From Cristatella mucedo (lineage: Eukaryota; Bryozoa; Phylactolaemata; Cristatellidae): DNA of 64,000 nucleotides. A program made the position numbers and the translations under genes. Positions 38,016 through 49,112 of this stretch are shown piece by piece. Numbering within the stretch: the stretch's first letter is position 1; every line of letters begins with the position of its first letter. The notes under the pieces were generated by a model. The model searched no databases. It had not been told where the DNA came from and saw only the letters and a list, made by a program, of their open reading frames with translations. The stretch covers positions 8,278,501 through 8,342,500 of the forward strand of contig WPIO01000011.1 of assembly GCA_009760855.2 (NCBI GenBank), read 5' to 3'.

Positions 38016-39110
38016 ATATTAAATGGCTTTTTACGAGATTTCGCGCTAAAATGAATGAATACAAAAAGCAAGGCCGCAGCAGCTCAAATTAGTAAATTAA
38101 AAACGTACAGCTCCACACGGAGCCACTCCCCGCGCTTCGCCCATAAAAATAAACATTGCTTTACGAAACGACTGTAGGCTAAACGATTATAAAGTTAACA
38201 TAAATAAAAGCAGCGAAAACGATTCTCAAAAGCAGCTCGCCATGGGCGGCTTCCTGAGCGACGTGCAATATCCGAAAGGGCGGTCCAGCAGGCGTGCGTG
38301 CACGGACGCAGCCGAGGTGCCGACTCGCGGTCGCTGCCTCAGCTAGCGGCGTTCCCCCTGTACGATCGGCTCAGAGTCTGCGTCGCAAATAGCGAACAGC
38401 GTCCTCTCGCTGATTGACCACCGCGGTCGCCGCCGCCGGATGCAGCACGCGTCGACTGCCACACACGTACAGATCCCCGGGGGCCGGCTCGTTGAATCAA
38501 TAGCGACGCCGATCGCGCGACTACTGGCATCGCCGTCCGTCCCTCGGCCTGCTCGCCGGACGTCATATCCCGGCCTCTTCTTCCGCCGCTCGGAGCTGCG
38601 CGCAGCGAGACCGCCGGAGAACGCTGTGCGCAGCAGTAGACGAGCCGGGGGCGAGAGTGCCGTCCGATGTACTGTTATTTCGCTCGCCGCTGCTGCCGCC
38701 GCCGCCGCCGTTCGTCATTCGAAGTAGTACAGCAGGACTCTTGCCCCCTTTGCACTATGTCGCTGCAGCGAACGTGGCGCGAGCTTTCCGGAGCCGCGCT
38801 ACGCCGCCAGCCAGCCGCAGCTTATCGAACGCGCACGTGAGGCGGACCCACCTCGCGCCTGTCGGTCGGCTTCGGATTCGGATTAATTTCGCAGATTTAT
38901 GCGTCGGATTAATTGTGCGCGCGCGCGAGCAGGATGCGTCGGATTAATTGCGCGCGCTAACGGCAAATGCGCGCTTCGACGTTGCACGGCAGCGCGCTAA
39001 TGCTGTTCTCCTTTAAGCGCACGTATACACTTCAAACTTCGCCACGTACCAGTTAAGCTCCATCTCATGTTCATAAGTCGATGCTCCTTTTGCAAGCCGC
39101 GCTGAAACGG
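38016..39110. other. Intergenic GC-rich sequence with repeated GGATTAATT
   Basis: No gene recognised. GGATTAATT occurs three times within about 70 bases (38880, 38906, 38941), set in alternating GC tracts. The open frames at 38440-38947 look like by-products of GC-rich DNA. Confidence 0.4.
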
Positions 39111-39820
39111 CAGCGCGGTAAATCGGTCAGATTAGGGCGGACATTCATTTTTTGCTGTTCCTGAATTGTAACTGCTAGAACTGATTACGCAATAATCCAA
39201 GGCCAAGGCCGCATGTAAGCCAATGGGGCATCGGTAATGCAGTCAGTTGTGCTTAATAATAATAATAATAATAATACACTTGATAAAGCGCCCTCGGAGA
39301 ACTCAATCTCTCTCTAGGCGCTTTACATTTTCTGCAAAGGGAAATGCAATTGAATGGTGAGTAAGATCATGCTTGATAAACGCACAAAATGAATAACATG
39401 GTTAGGGGTGACATGCACAGGGTCAGCATGCAAATGTGGCTAGTGGCAGCATGTACAGTGTCAGCACGCATAAGCACGTGAAGGACGAATCACAGGGACC
39501 CACTAAATGCTGTTCTAAATAGGTGTTTTTAAGTTCTTTTTAAATGTGGTCAGGTCAGGGGATGTTCTGACGCAAGTCGGGAGTAAGTTCCACGCTTTGG
39601 GAGCATACGAACTAAATGCAGGTCTCCAAAGGATTTGAGGTTTGTACGAGGAATTGGTAGACTGTTGGATTCCGAAAAGCGTGTGGTACGATGCTTGGCC
39701 TGATGGGGGAGTAGATCTGAGAGATAGACTGGAGCCAAAGAATGAAGTGACCTAAAAGTGAGCGACAAAACCTTGAAGTCAATCCGTTGCTTGACTGGTA
39801 GCCAGTGCAGGTCCCGGAGA
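39111..39820 (-). mobile_element. LINE-A 3' half plus adjoining repeat X (copy 1)
   Basis: Repeat X occupies about 39111-39225 (GGGCGGACATTCATT, GTTCCTGAATTGTAACTGCTA, AATAATCCAAGGCCAAGGCC). It is followed by an AAT repeat and a minus-strand LINE-A from 39265 (ATAAAGCGCCCTCGGAGAAC) to 39820. The coding part includes VYLSDLLPHQAKHRTTRFSE on the minus strand. The same X-plus-LINE-A arrangement occurs at 61846-62352. Confidence 0.75.
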
Positions 39821-39842
39821 TAGCCTAGGTATTTGAGCTGAA

Positions 39843-40332
39843 AAAGTACATTATTAGACCTGGTGTTTTCGTACTCTGGCCTGATGTAGCAGCTTTGCGC
39901 TACTCGTTGGCCTGCGTTATCCAGCGACGGCTGACTTAGACGTCCGCAATAGCCAGCAGCCAGTGAAAATCTTGCATCCCTCCCGTGCGTTGCCGAGCGA
40001 GCGAACAGGCGCGCTGCGTCTTCTAGAGAAAGCGCGGCGGGGCGCTCTGCAGGCGTCGCGCGTAGTCTCCCGCGATCCTGGCCTGGGGTCGCAGGGAAAA
40101 TCAGCGGATTTACGGTAGAATTCTACCGTACATCCGCCGCGCTTTCTCTAGAAGAGCGAGGCGGCGCCTGCTCGCTCGGCAACGCACGGGAGGGGTGCAA
40201 GACTTTCACTGGCTGCTGCTGGCTATTGCGGACGTCTCAGTCAGCCGTCGCTGGATAGCGCAGGCCAACGAGTAGCGCAAAGCTGCTACATCAGGCCCGA
40301 GTACGAAAACACCAGGTCTAATAATGTACTTT
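39843..40332. mobile_element. 490-base foldback (long inverted repeat) element
   Basis: The outer ends are AAAGTACATTATTAGACCTG and its exact reverse complement. The arms, about 200 bases each (39843-40045 and 40131-40332), pair almost perfectly, with a few substitutions and small indels. A GC-rich centre of about 85 bases contains an inner palindrome, TACGGTAGAATTCTACCGTA. There is no ORF of note. The form is that of a MITE or foldback DNA transposon. I cannot see a clear target duplication, and the terminal bases match no superfamily I can name with confidence. Confidence 0.8.
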
Positions 40333-42130
40333 GTGCCGATTACATCGGGGTGGAAAGAAATGTCTTCTCTAAAGAGCGACGCACTCGGCAGCGTAAAATT
40401 GGCATCGAAGAGCTCCACCTACCGGCTGAAAATGGGTATCGATTAATTTTGAATTGTTATCCCACTTAATTAAGCAGAAACCACAGCTATGTGCACTCTC
40501 GCGAGCGCGCATCGAGACGACACTCGTGCCGCATGCGATATCAGCGATTTCTGATAGCTCAAGAGCCGCTTCGACGGCACGCTTCTGCAAAGTATTTAGA
40601 ATTCATTAGGTTTATACCGAAAGCCGACGGTTCGCCTCCGTTGCGAGTGCATTCGCGCAACGCAAGTCGAATCGCTGCAGCTGTGTGATCCGGAATCTCT
40701 TGCCGTCCAATCCCGTACGCGATCGAGATCAGCTGGCTGCGATCGACTGGCTGCGATCAGCCTGATTTCCGCCCTCCGTCAATCATTGCTCGCCGATCCC
40801 GAAGCTCTCGCTTCAAGCGCCCTGGCCCCGATGTCTCTACGTAGTAGTCTTCCTTCCTTCCGGGGCCAGTGCGCCGGCGACGGCGTCGGGCTGCAGGCAG
40901 AGTCGTAGTCGCAGCGGCCGCTGAGCGTGGAGCGCGGAGCGTGCACCCGCTCGTCGTCGTCGTCGTCGCCGCCCTTGACATTCGAATGCTGCTACACTGC
41001 CCCGATCCGTGGCGATACACGAGCTGAGGAGGAGCTAGCGCCCGCCCCTCGCCGCCCCCCCCCTGCCCGAGGGCTCGTAGCTCGCCGCCGCTTCGATCCC
41101 TCGTTCCGCCGCCGCCGATCAATTTCTTTCAGTTTCAGGCCGCGCCGCCGCCGCCGCCGCCGCCGCACGCTGCAGCGACCGCTAGAATAACAATTTCCTC
41201 CTGAGAGCCGTTGCTCGCTGCGAGCTCTTTCGCCTCGCTTAACGATGGCGAACGAATCGAGCCGAACAGTGGCGCCAAGTACAGCACAACTCCTATGCAG
41301 AGATCCTGAGCGAGGTCTCGAACGGCTGTCACCTCAGTGCGACTTTATGCGACTCGGCAGGCAGGCAGGCAGGCAGCTCGTAATCGCATAGCCGCTCCGG
41401 CGGAGGCGCTGCGTCGAATTGGCAGGAGGGAGCGAAAACAGGAAGAAGACGACGAACCCGCTGCCGCATCGTAATCGAAGCTCGGTTATGTTTCTCTCCG
41501 GCTGAGAGTCTATTCTCAGAATGCGTGCTTTAATGTGTAAGTAGAGTGAGCCTCGCGCGTGTCAATCGTCGCACGAGGCCTCTGCCTTTCTCGCGCTACT
41601 GCGAGTATGGGAGTACGATAGTCTACGAGGACTCAAGTTGGACGGCGACCAACCGATCCGAGCAGACGATCTCATGCGGCGGCGGTGATGATGGCCTGGG
41701 GGGGGGGCTTTGAGTAAACAGTCAGGCGTGGCCGACGTATTTGTTACACAGCGCCGCTGCCGTAGCTCGTAGATATCGCTCGCGGTTCGAGTGCTGCATG
41801 CACACTCGTACGAGCCGCCGCCATTGCTGCCGCTGCTGCTCGTACGAGCGGCTAGCCACGCGTTCGAAGCGCAATTTCCGCCTGCACGTATCGATCGTCT
41901 GGTGCAGTAAGTCGCAGAGCGGCTATTTGTGCCCCCCGAATTGTGATGGCTCAGGGCTCTGCGGTCTACCGCCCGCGTTCGTAAATACGCCTGAGACGGC
42001 AGAAGAGAGCGATGGGATGAAGGAGAGCGGAATACGAAGGATTAGCTGACCAGGACGAGGATGCGGCAATTTGCCTCCGTCCCGACACGCCCCCACCACT
42101 GATGCTTCCGCCGCGCCCCCAGCCACTGGT
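40333..42130. other. Intergenic, GC-rich in part, no gene recognised
   Basis: CpG-rich at 40700-41190, with (CGT)n near 40952, (CCG)n near 41145 and (GCAG)n at 41357-41378. A run of ten G lies near 41700. Possible exons could not be supported on either strand. Confidence 0.4.
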
Positions 42131-42137
42131 CCGACTT

Positions 42138-42293
42138 ATATATTATTATATAGTTCATTTATATAGCGCCCCAAGAGAACTTAAATCTATTCAGGCGCTT
42201 CACATATGCCTCGGGGCTCGAGCCCACGACCTCAGTCAGACCTTAGTCGGGGCGAGCACCTTAACCGCTAGACCAAACCAGCTCGGCGGCAAG
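42138..42293 (-). mobile_element. SINE-1 copy
   Basis: Full-length minus-strand copy: TATAGCGCCCCAAGAGAACT, TTCAGGCGCTTCACATATGC, GGGGCTCGAGCCCACGACCT (box B), CTTAACCGCTAGACCAAACC (box A), ending AGCTCGGC. Confidence 0.92.
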
Positions 42294-42424
42294 AGTCCTA
42301 TGAGCCTCCTGCAGATCAAAACCCGTGCGTACGTGGCAGGGCGGTCACGTGCGCACTCTTCCGATGGTAATCCGGACTACGCTTTATTGAAGTTACTAGT
42401 TTCATAAAGAGCTCTTAACGTGCA

Positions 42425-42538
42425 CGCCCCGACCAAGGTCTGGCTGAGGTCGTGGGCTCGAGCCCCGAGGCACATGTGAAGCGCCTGAATAGAGATTAAG
42501 TTCTCTTGGGGTGCTATAGAAACGAGTTATGTTCTATT
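42425..42538 (+). mobile_element. SINE-1 copy, head truncated, inverted relative to 42138
   Basis: Plus-strand copy from CGCCCCGACCAAGGTCTGG through GGTCGTGGGCTCGAGCCCCG, GTGAAGCGCCTGAATAGAGA and GTTCTCTTGGGGTGCTATAG. It forms an inverted pair with the copy 130 bases to the left. Confidence 0.9.
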
Positions 42539-42539
42539 T

Positions 42540-43234
42540 TCAATATCGTGTAGCTCCGAAAGTTTTCGATTCAAAATATTCAGTATGAAAATACAAGAAC
42601 ATGCACACAGGCGTGTAGTCTGGCACAGGCTCAGTTGGAGCGAGTCATCGACCGGCAGAGCGTCGCTACGACTGAATGTCCGCGTCAGGCTCCGCCCTTC
42701 GTCTGGTCCGCCGAGGGATAATCTTCGCGGGCGACCAAATGCACAATTAAATAAAGCGCCGATCGAAAGTCTGTTCGTCACTATTTCATAATTCAATGAA
42801 AAACTTGCACGTTTAATTTCAATTGACAGCTTATTTTTTAGCTGCGCGCACGCATTAGCAAATGATCTGCTGTTTTTTGACACGACACTCATCGCAGCGG
42901 TGCGGTCGTAGACATACCGTAAATATCGCAGGGGGTACAACGCAAGCACAAAGTCGGCGGCGACTTGCGTTCACGCGACGGACTCACCAAAAGCGCCAGT
43001 AACCTGCTTAGCGACTGAACGCACGTTCACCTACATAAAATGGGACCGGGTTGTGACGTACGAATGGGGCAGTTGCCCTTTGGCACGGCGTTTGTTCAGC
43101 TTCATCGGGCACGAGCGCTACCGCTGTCTGGGACCAGCAGCCGACATCTTTCCGCCGCCGAAGAGAGGCTGTGAAAACCGCACGGACTTCGTTCCAGCTG
43201 CACACGACTGCTGATTTATTTTCACTTAGTTTTT
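42540..43234. other. Intergenic, nothing recognised
   Basis: No gene or repeat family identified. Short ORFs on both strands lack domains. Confidence 0.45.
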
Positions 43235-43947
43235 CCTTTTACGGTCGGTAGTCTCCTATCATACTCCATAGTTCTGTCTCGGCTTGATTATTGTAATTCC
43301 CTTTCAGCTGGGCTACCAAAGAAAGAAACTAGGCCACTGCAGCTGACTATGAATATGGCTGCAATATTATTATTATAAGGCAAGTCTTTAAGTTCCAGAG
43401 TTTTGAGCAAGTGTCTCCTTTGCTAAAAGAGCTAGGATGGATGCCGGTTGAGCAACGAATACAGAGCAAAGTTCTTTCGCTGCCCTTAAAGCCCGCCACG
43501 GCTTGGCTTCTGTGTACCTAGCTGAACTGCTGCACCAGTTTCAGCCTCTTCGCGCCCTCATATCCTGTGTGGACAATAAATTAGCTGTTCCATTCCTCCG
43601 CTTAAAGACCGTTGGCGACAAAAGCTTTAGCTGTGCAGGTCCTAGACTGTGGAACTCGCTTCCACAATTCTTGCGCAACGACAACTACTCTCCTGCTGCC
43701 GACTATGGCACATCCTTTTCAGCGGTCCTGAGCTGTTACTTCCATGCTACTCACTACCTCAACTGCTCTCCTGACTCTGCTATGCTTCCCAATTTCTCTT
43801 TGTTGCGTGAGACGAAGTCTGTTGGCTACCGAATGCGTACCGAAAGTCGCTTAGGCTGTGAGTGCGCTATACAAAACTCTCCTGCGTAACACCCACATGG
43901 TCTTTATGACTTTGTGGAGTTACAGACGGATACATTACATTACATTA
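43235..43947 (+). mobile_element. LINE-B 3' fragment
   Basis: Plus-strand copy starting at the SRLDYCNSLSAGLPKK-type segment (about 43275). It then reads FEQVSPLLKELGWMPVEQRI with a frame break, is open at 43503-43889 (FQPLRALISCVDNKLAVPFL and on to CECAIQNSPA), and ends with the 3' tail and three ACATT units (43931-43947). Confidence 0.9.
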
Positions 43948-44204
43948 CATACTGGTCGTGTAAGCTCACGCGGCCCCCCCCCCCAGATCGTCGATAGAGC
44001 AGCAAGCAAAACGAGGCCAGGCTTCCAGCGCCGCCTACCGACTTCTTTGCTTCCAAGCGCCGCCTACCGACTTCCTGCGAGAGCTAGCTTTGACGTTTGT
44101 CGCGCTCTGTTTGTCACGGCTCATTCCAAATGTCCCAACTTTTCTACTTCGGTCAAGTGCGCTTATGTCTAGCCCTCTTAAGATAGAATTGCCCCGCTGG
44201 TCAA

Positions 44205-44384
44205 ACCACAAACCAATGGAGGGAGGTTATCGTGAGGGGTGGGGCACCCAAGCCGCAGTCAGTTAGCTTCGAAGCCCACCCATCCCATCCCCTCCACCCA
44301 TCCCGATGTGGGGGGAGGGGCGCTGCGATCACGTGACTGCTGCCCCGCTAGAAAACCTGGTGGCCGCGCAGCTTGAGGAAAACA
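44205..44384 (+). promoter_or_regulatory. Probable MYDGF promoter
   Basis: CCAAT box at 44213-44217 (AACCAATGG), a GC-box-like GGGGGAGGGGCGC near 44310, and a palindromic E-box TCACGTGA at 44329-44336, 49 bases before the start codon. E-boxes of this type are bound by USF/MITF/TFEB-class factors. Binding here is inference only. Confidence 0.45.
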
Positions 44385-44585
44385 ATGTCTAGACGTTTAA
44401 AGAACGAGATGATGCGCCGTTTCCTGTTAGCTCTAATCGCCACGCTAGGCGTCAGCGTCGGCGTCGGCGTCAGCGCCTCTGCTGAGGCCGCAGAAGCATT
44501 CGACCTGTTCCCTGGCGGCCAGTTCACGCATGCCGAGTTCGACGTGAAGCCGTACGGACAGATGAGTAATTTCACAATGAACTTG
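44385..44585 (+). CDS. MYDGF: MYDGF exon 1 (signal peptide)
   Basis: 67 codons. A basic start is followed by a hydrophobic core (FLLALIATLGVSVGVGV) and ASAEA, a good signal-peptidase site. The mature start aligns with FDVRPGG of the vertebrate protein. The donor is GTGAGT at 44586. Translation could also begin at the paired Met codons at 44409/44412 without losing the hydrophobic core. Confidence 0.8.
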
Positions 44586-46759
44586 GTGAGTAAGCGCTGC
44601 TGTCCGCTGCTGGGCGCTTCCAGCGAGCCGGCGCGGAGCTCGCGGTTCCGGGGGAGAGTCGCTTCCCCCGTGCGCTGAGAGCGCTGTCGCAGCGTCGGTG
44701 CGACAGCGCGGCTCTCTGCTGGCGCTGCGACAGCGAGGGCGCTTAGTCCACGGCCAGGCCGCGCTTGGAGGCGGAGGAGGCGACGACGACGTATGCGGCG
44801 ACGTAACGGCGACGCGGCGAAGCGGTGCTACACGAAGTACGGCTTTCTGCTGTCGCTAAGGAAATGTCGCGGCTACCTACATCGGCTTCCGCTAGCGAAG
44901 TCTTAGGTAGCCTTACTAGTGGAGCGGCGCAAGAGGCGCCGCACTTAACCGGCGCGTGACCCGTTACGAAATAGGCTCGCCTAACGAATCCTAGACGCGC
45001 GAACGCCCCGCCCCGCTCGCGCGTTCGCGCACGCACAAGTATGACGACGAAAGGGCTGAATGCAAGCCTACTAGTTCAAAGTCATAATCATGGGGCACTG
45101 CACTATCACGTCCTTATAAAACTCGTGTCAGTCCTTGTATCCTAGGGGCTTTAAGACCAGCTTGGGGAATCCTCATTCAGCTGCAACGTTGAAGTTCAAG
45201 GTTATTAAGACGCATAGCGGTGACATCGAAACGTCGTGAGCGCCACCTGCCGGAGCGTTCAACCGCCGCAGCCGGCTACGGAAAATAGAATATTGCGGGC
45301 CATCCCAAATTAGCGATCGGTGGCGAGGGGGCTTGACCGCCACCGCAGCCGCGCCCCCCGGCGGTTCGGGGAGCTGCCAACGGGCTGCGACTGGCGGGCA
45401 AAGCGGTGGCTGCTCGCTCGTGCTGTCACTTTGAGATAGCACGTCGCCTCTTCCCATCAAGCACTAGTCGGAGACGAAGCCCGGCGATCGTGTGACCGTA
45501 AACAAAAGCGGTCCGTCCGTCTGTCCGACAAAAGCTGTCGTTCCTCGGAAGTCATGCTATTCTTGTGGTTTATTGAGCATGCTACCACTAGTTACTCGAT
45601 CGTGCTTCCTTTGCAGCAATTGTACAACTCATAGAAAGAGATTTGAGTTGTCTGAGGGCGGTCTATCAAATTATTTATTTTATTATAAGCTTCTAGACGG
45701 CGTCGTACGAACCGCTTAGGCGGCAGCGCCGTGGTGAACGTAGGGCGGTGCGTGTTGCGCCGGCGCAGGAACGGTCCGACGGAGCGGCGATGTACTTTCA
45801 ACCAGCGTTTTCGCACTCGGTCAAGTTTTGGGTTTCTCCTCTTTCTCTGATGAATACTGGCAGTTTCGTTTTCCGCCGGCGTATCCGACTCACTCGCGTT
45901 CCATTGGCCGCGCGCTACGAATTCGGTACAGACGCACCCCTCTCAGAATGTCGAGCGCGCACGTGCGCGACGAATTCGAGGCTTCGGACACTCGAGAGCA
46001 GGTAGGGGCGACCCAAAGATACACGCCAGCTAGCGGGTAAGCCCGCCCGTCCGTACCGCCAGACTCCGAGACAGACGTTAACCAGTCGGAAACGACGCCC
46101 CCCCCCCCCAGTTCGCGCGGCGTCGAAAAGACTGCCCGCGTGTCCTCGGAGAAACCGCGAAATGGCGCGCGCGCGCACGCAGCCGCACAGCGCCAACTGG
46201 CTCAGAGGAGGTCGCGCGTCGCACGCGTTGCGGAAATGCGCGAGGCGCGCCGACTTCCGTCGTCGCCGCCACCGGAGCCTCTCGGGAGCTCGCGACTCGC
46301 TGCGGCAGCTTGCCGCCGCGAAGTGGCCGCTCGCCGGCGGCGCGCGCGCCGGCCTCGCCACCTCTTCGCCACCCGCATCCCGCAACCCGCCGCGCGCTCC
46401 GTTTCCGCCGCAGGGAGACGTGTCGTGCTCCTTCGTGTACAACTGCCTCGGCGGGACGCTGGAGGTAAGCGCGCGAGCGCCGGAGCGAGCGCCGTAGCAG
46501 GAGCTCCGCGCCGTCGCTCAGCGCTGCGGCTGCGCGCGCGGGAAGGCCCGCGCGTCATAATCGTGGCGGCGGCGGCGCCGCGGCGGCGGCGATGGCTGAG
46601 CGGGCGGCCCGTGGCGCAAGCTTCTGCCGCTGCTCGCGCGCTGAGGCTGACCCGCCTGCTGCTTTGTAGACGTGGACTTTCGAAATCCAGAAAAGCGACG
46701 ATGAAGGACTGATCGCGTGTGAGGTGGAACGCCCAACGGGCAATTCGTACCTGTACTTT

Positions 46760-46848
<89 letters not shown>

Positions 46849-47794
46849 AGAGAGAGAGAGAGGCGAGAGGAGAGGAGAGAGAGAGAGAGGAGAGAGGAGA
46901 GAGAGAGAGAGAGCAAGGCCCGGCGATGGCTGGGTCGGCTGACGACGGCTTTCTTGGCGCGCTGCGCGGCGGCCGTCGTCGGCCAAAGCAGTCGCTGTAT
47001 CGCTTCTTTTTGTCTAACCGCCAATGCGACGGGCATGAACGCGAAGCACGCTAACGTGATTTTTCAAAAACCTTGAAAGTATTTTCCAGCAAAGCACTTG
47101 TGCAAGTAAAACGATAATTTGGCTGTTTTTCAGAAAGTTCGCAGAGTGCCTTTGGGCGAAGATGAAATTCAATTGGACGAGAGAAAAAACGCGGGTAAGA
47201 GGCCTGCACGCTGCTTCGTTGGCACTCGTTTGCTGTGCGGTCATGGCTGAGGCGTTTAGTGGAAGCAATTCGGCGATCGGCAGCTGTGCCACGCCGCGGT
47301 GAGACTGGCGGAGACGACGCTCGGAGCGGGCCCCCGCCGAAGTTTGTAGCAGTAGTAGTACGCCCTGCCGCTCCTGGTTTGCGGCGTCTGCCTGTCCGCT
47401 AGGACAGTTCGCAGAATCACCGTCGCTCGCCGACTGGCGACGCTCCGCTCGAGCGTCCTCGGGTTCGTGCAGCCGGAAGAACGCGGGGGACTCCTATGCT
47501 GCTCCTCCCCCTCGAGCCGTTGCGCTCGTCTAATCGTCAGTGGCGCCGGATCAGCTGGCTTCGCGAGGCGGTCGGCGAGGCGACGGTGACGTCGCGTCGA
47601 GCGCACTCGCACTGCTAGCTGCGTCATTCCTCAGCAGCAGCCGCGTGCGCTCTGCAGGGGGTGGTGGCGCGCGAAGCCGTCTGCTCACGTTTGCTTTTTA
47701 TTTGTTTTTAGTTCGCTCGCGAGACAAGTTCAGGTCGCAGCTGAGCCGAATCCGCGTTATCGCAAAGTTGTCCAACGATGCCGACAAGCAGTGA
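44385..47794 (+). CDS. MYDGF: Myeloid-derived growth factor homologue (UPF0556), interrupted
   Basis: Secreted or ER-resident paracrine factor family. Exons: 44385-44585, 46414-46464, 46670 to about 46735, 47134-47194, 47712-47794. Exon 1 gives a signal peptide (MSRRLKNEMMRRFLLALIAT) and FDVKPYGQMSNFTMNL. Exons 2-3 give GDVSCSFVYNCLGGTLE and TWTFEIQ...CEVERPTGNSYLYF, the diagnostic GGT and (K/N)SYLYF motifs. Exon 4 has VPLGEDEIQLDERKNA and exon 5 has KFRSQLSRIRVIAKLSNDAD ending DKQ. Phases agree for 1-2, 2-3 and 4-5. About 22 residues expected after SYLYF are missing and no donor is seen, because a GA microsatellite starts two codons later. The family's C-terminal RTEL retention-like signal is ADKQ here. 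Either an assembly fault or a damaged gene. Confidence 0.82.
44586..46413 (+). other. MYDGF intron 1
   Basis: CpG-rich near both ends. It contains a hairpin at 44677-44716 (arms GCGCTGTCGCA / TGCGACAGCGC with a bulge) and a LINE-A 3' tail at 45560-45690. A run of C lies near 46103. No additional exon is required by phase. Confidence 0.5.
45560..45690 (+). mobile_element. LINE-A 3' tail
   Basis: GAGCATGCTACCACTAGTTA, TGCTTCCTTTGCAGCAATTG, GAGATTTGAGTTGTCTGAGG, then TTATT repeats. Severely 5'-truncated, in MYDGF intron 1. Confidence 0.75.
46761..46913. repeat. (GA)n microsatellite abutting MYDGF exon 3
   Basis: About 150 bases of GA with a few A and G interruptions near 46841 and 46860-46890. 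It starts two codons after the SYLYF codons of exon 3 and reads in frame as an Arg-Glu repeat to a stop at 46942. Confidence 0.97.
47134..47194 (+). CDS. MYDGF: MYDGF exon 4
   Basis: After a textbook acceptor (GGCTGTTTTTCAG), KVRRVPLGEDEIQLDERKNA matches the ESDVPLKTEEFEV region of the vertebrate protein. It is left in phase 1 at GTAAGA and joined to exon 5 at 47712 with GT...TAG borders. Confidence 0.8.
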
Positions 47795-47994
47795 CCAGTC
47801 GGTAGGTAGTAGCTGCTGCAGCGCAGGATTCAGCACGGACAACGGCTCTCCTGCGCTAAGCGGAAGCGATTTGAATGAGCGTCATTAGCTACTCATTTTA
47901 ATGTACATTTTTTAAATAACGTATTTTGCACGGAGCGCTGACATTACTCATTTTAATGTAAATTTTTTTTAAATATAACATTATGCACTTAGAG

Positions 47995-48580
47995 CTGGTG
48001 CAAAACTCGGCAGCTAGGCTTGTCTGTCGTGAGCGTTGCAGTTGCCACATCACACCTTAAGGTTTTGTCGGTCACTTTTAGGTCCGTTCATTCTTTGGCT
48101 CCAGCCTACCTATCAGATCTACTCGCCCACCAGGCTAAGCATCGTACCACCTGCTTTTCGGAATCTGTTTACCTATACCTCGTACAAACCTCAAATCATT
48201 CATTTAGTTCGTATGCTCCCAAAGCCTGGAACTCACTCCCGACTTGCGTCGAGCGCCCCCTGACTTGACCACGTTTAAAAAGAAATTAAAACCGCACCTA
48301 TTTAGGAAAGCATTTAGTGGGTCCCTGCGATTTGTCTCGTATGTGCGTGTGTATGCTGACACTGCATGCTGCCACTAACCACACTTGCATGCTGAACCTG
48401 TGCATGTCACCCCTAACTATGTTACATGTTTTTATCAAGATGACCTAACTATGTTACATGTTTTTATCAAGATGATACCACTCACCAGTGGATCGTGTTT
48501 CCTTTGCAAAGCGCTGTAGAAAGAGATTGAGTTCTCGGAGGGCGCTTTATCAAGTGTATTATTATTATTATTGCTATTAT
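47995..48580 (+). mobile_element. LINE-A 3' fragment with internal deletions
   Basis: Plus-strand copy: LVQNSAARLVC region, then a jump from GTTGCCACATCACAC to CTTAAGGTTTTGTCG (about 50 bases missing). It continues through APAYLSDLLAHQAKHRTTCF and AWNSLPTC to the LINE-A 3' end and an ATT repeat. The 3' UTR has a 35-base tandem duplication at about 48410-48478 (CTAACTATGTTACATGTTTT twice). Confidence 0.85.
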
Positions 48581-48730
48581 TAGCGCTGAGATGGTGCGTT
48601 TGTACTCTAGAATAGATGGACCCACTGACATTCGATATGTGAGCTCGGCGTTGCCTTGCCCCGGAAGGGCAAAGCCTGGGGTCAGCTCCCAGAGGCCCGA
48701 GGACCGGAACTGGGAACAGCATGGTTGGTC

Positions 48731-49112
48731 TCTTTCGGCGGAAGCTCACGACGGTTGTGGACGTCCCTGTGATTTATCCCAGAGTACTCAGCTAGCCGGG
48801 TATTGGACGGCGTACGCTTGGTACTGGTGGGACGGAGCCCTGCGACGGTGTGACTGTGGAAGCCGTCTGAGAACCAACACGTTTGTTCGCACTTGCCACG
48901 TCATCTTGCGCCCCTGTAGTTTACCTTGTATAGGACCTTCCCCGGTAGACTTGTTTAGTTCCCCTGTTGTTTGCGCATGCGTTATTATAAAGAGGTTTAA
49001 CCTGACGGCCGCTCGTCTTACCCTAGCTCAACGGCATGGCGAGCGGCAGCGTGGCCGGGGTGTGGAGGGGGTTTGGCGGGACCTAGCCTTTGACCTCTGG
49101 AACTCAGCTACA
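48731..49112 (-). mobile_element. LTR-1 family, partial copy 3
   Basis: Reverse-strand copy starting TGTAGCTGAGTTCC at 49112. It runs through the ACGAGCGGCCGTCAGGTTAA, CCTCTTTATAATAACGC (TATA-like) and CAACAGGGGAACTAAACAAG segments, ending near GAGCTTCCGCCGAAAG. Beyond that, 48600-48730 no longer aligns with copies 1 and 2, so the 3' half is replaced or very diverged. Confidence 0.75.

Noticed and set aside
46719-47054. Arg-Glu repeat ORFs across the GA tract
   Set aside because: Microsatellite translation. Only the short part before the repeat matches MYDGF.
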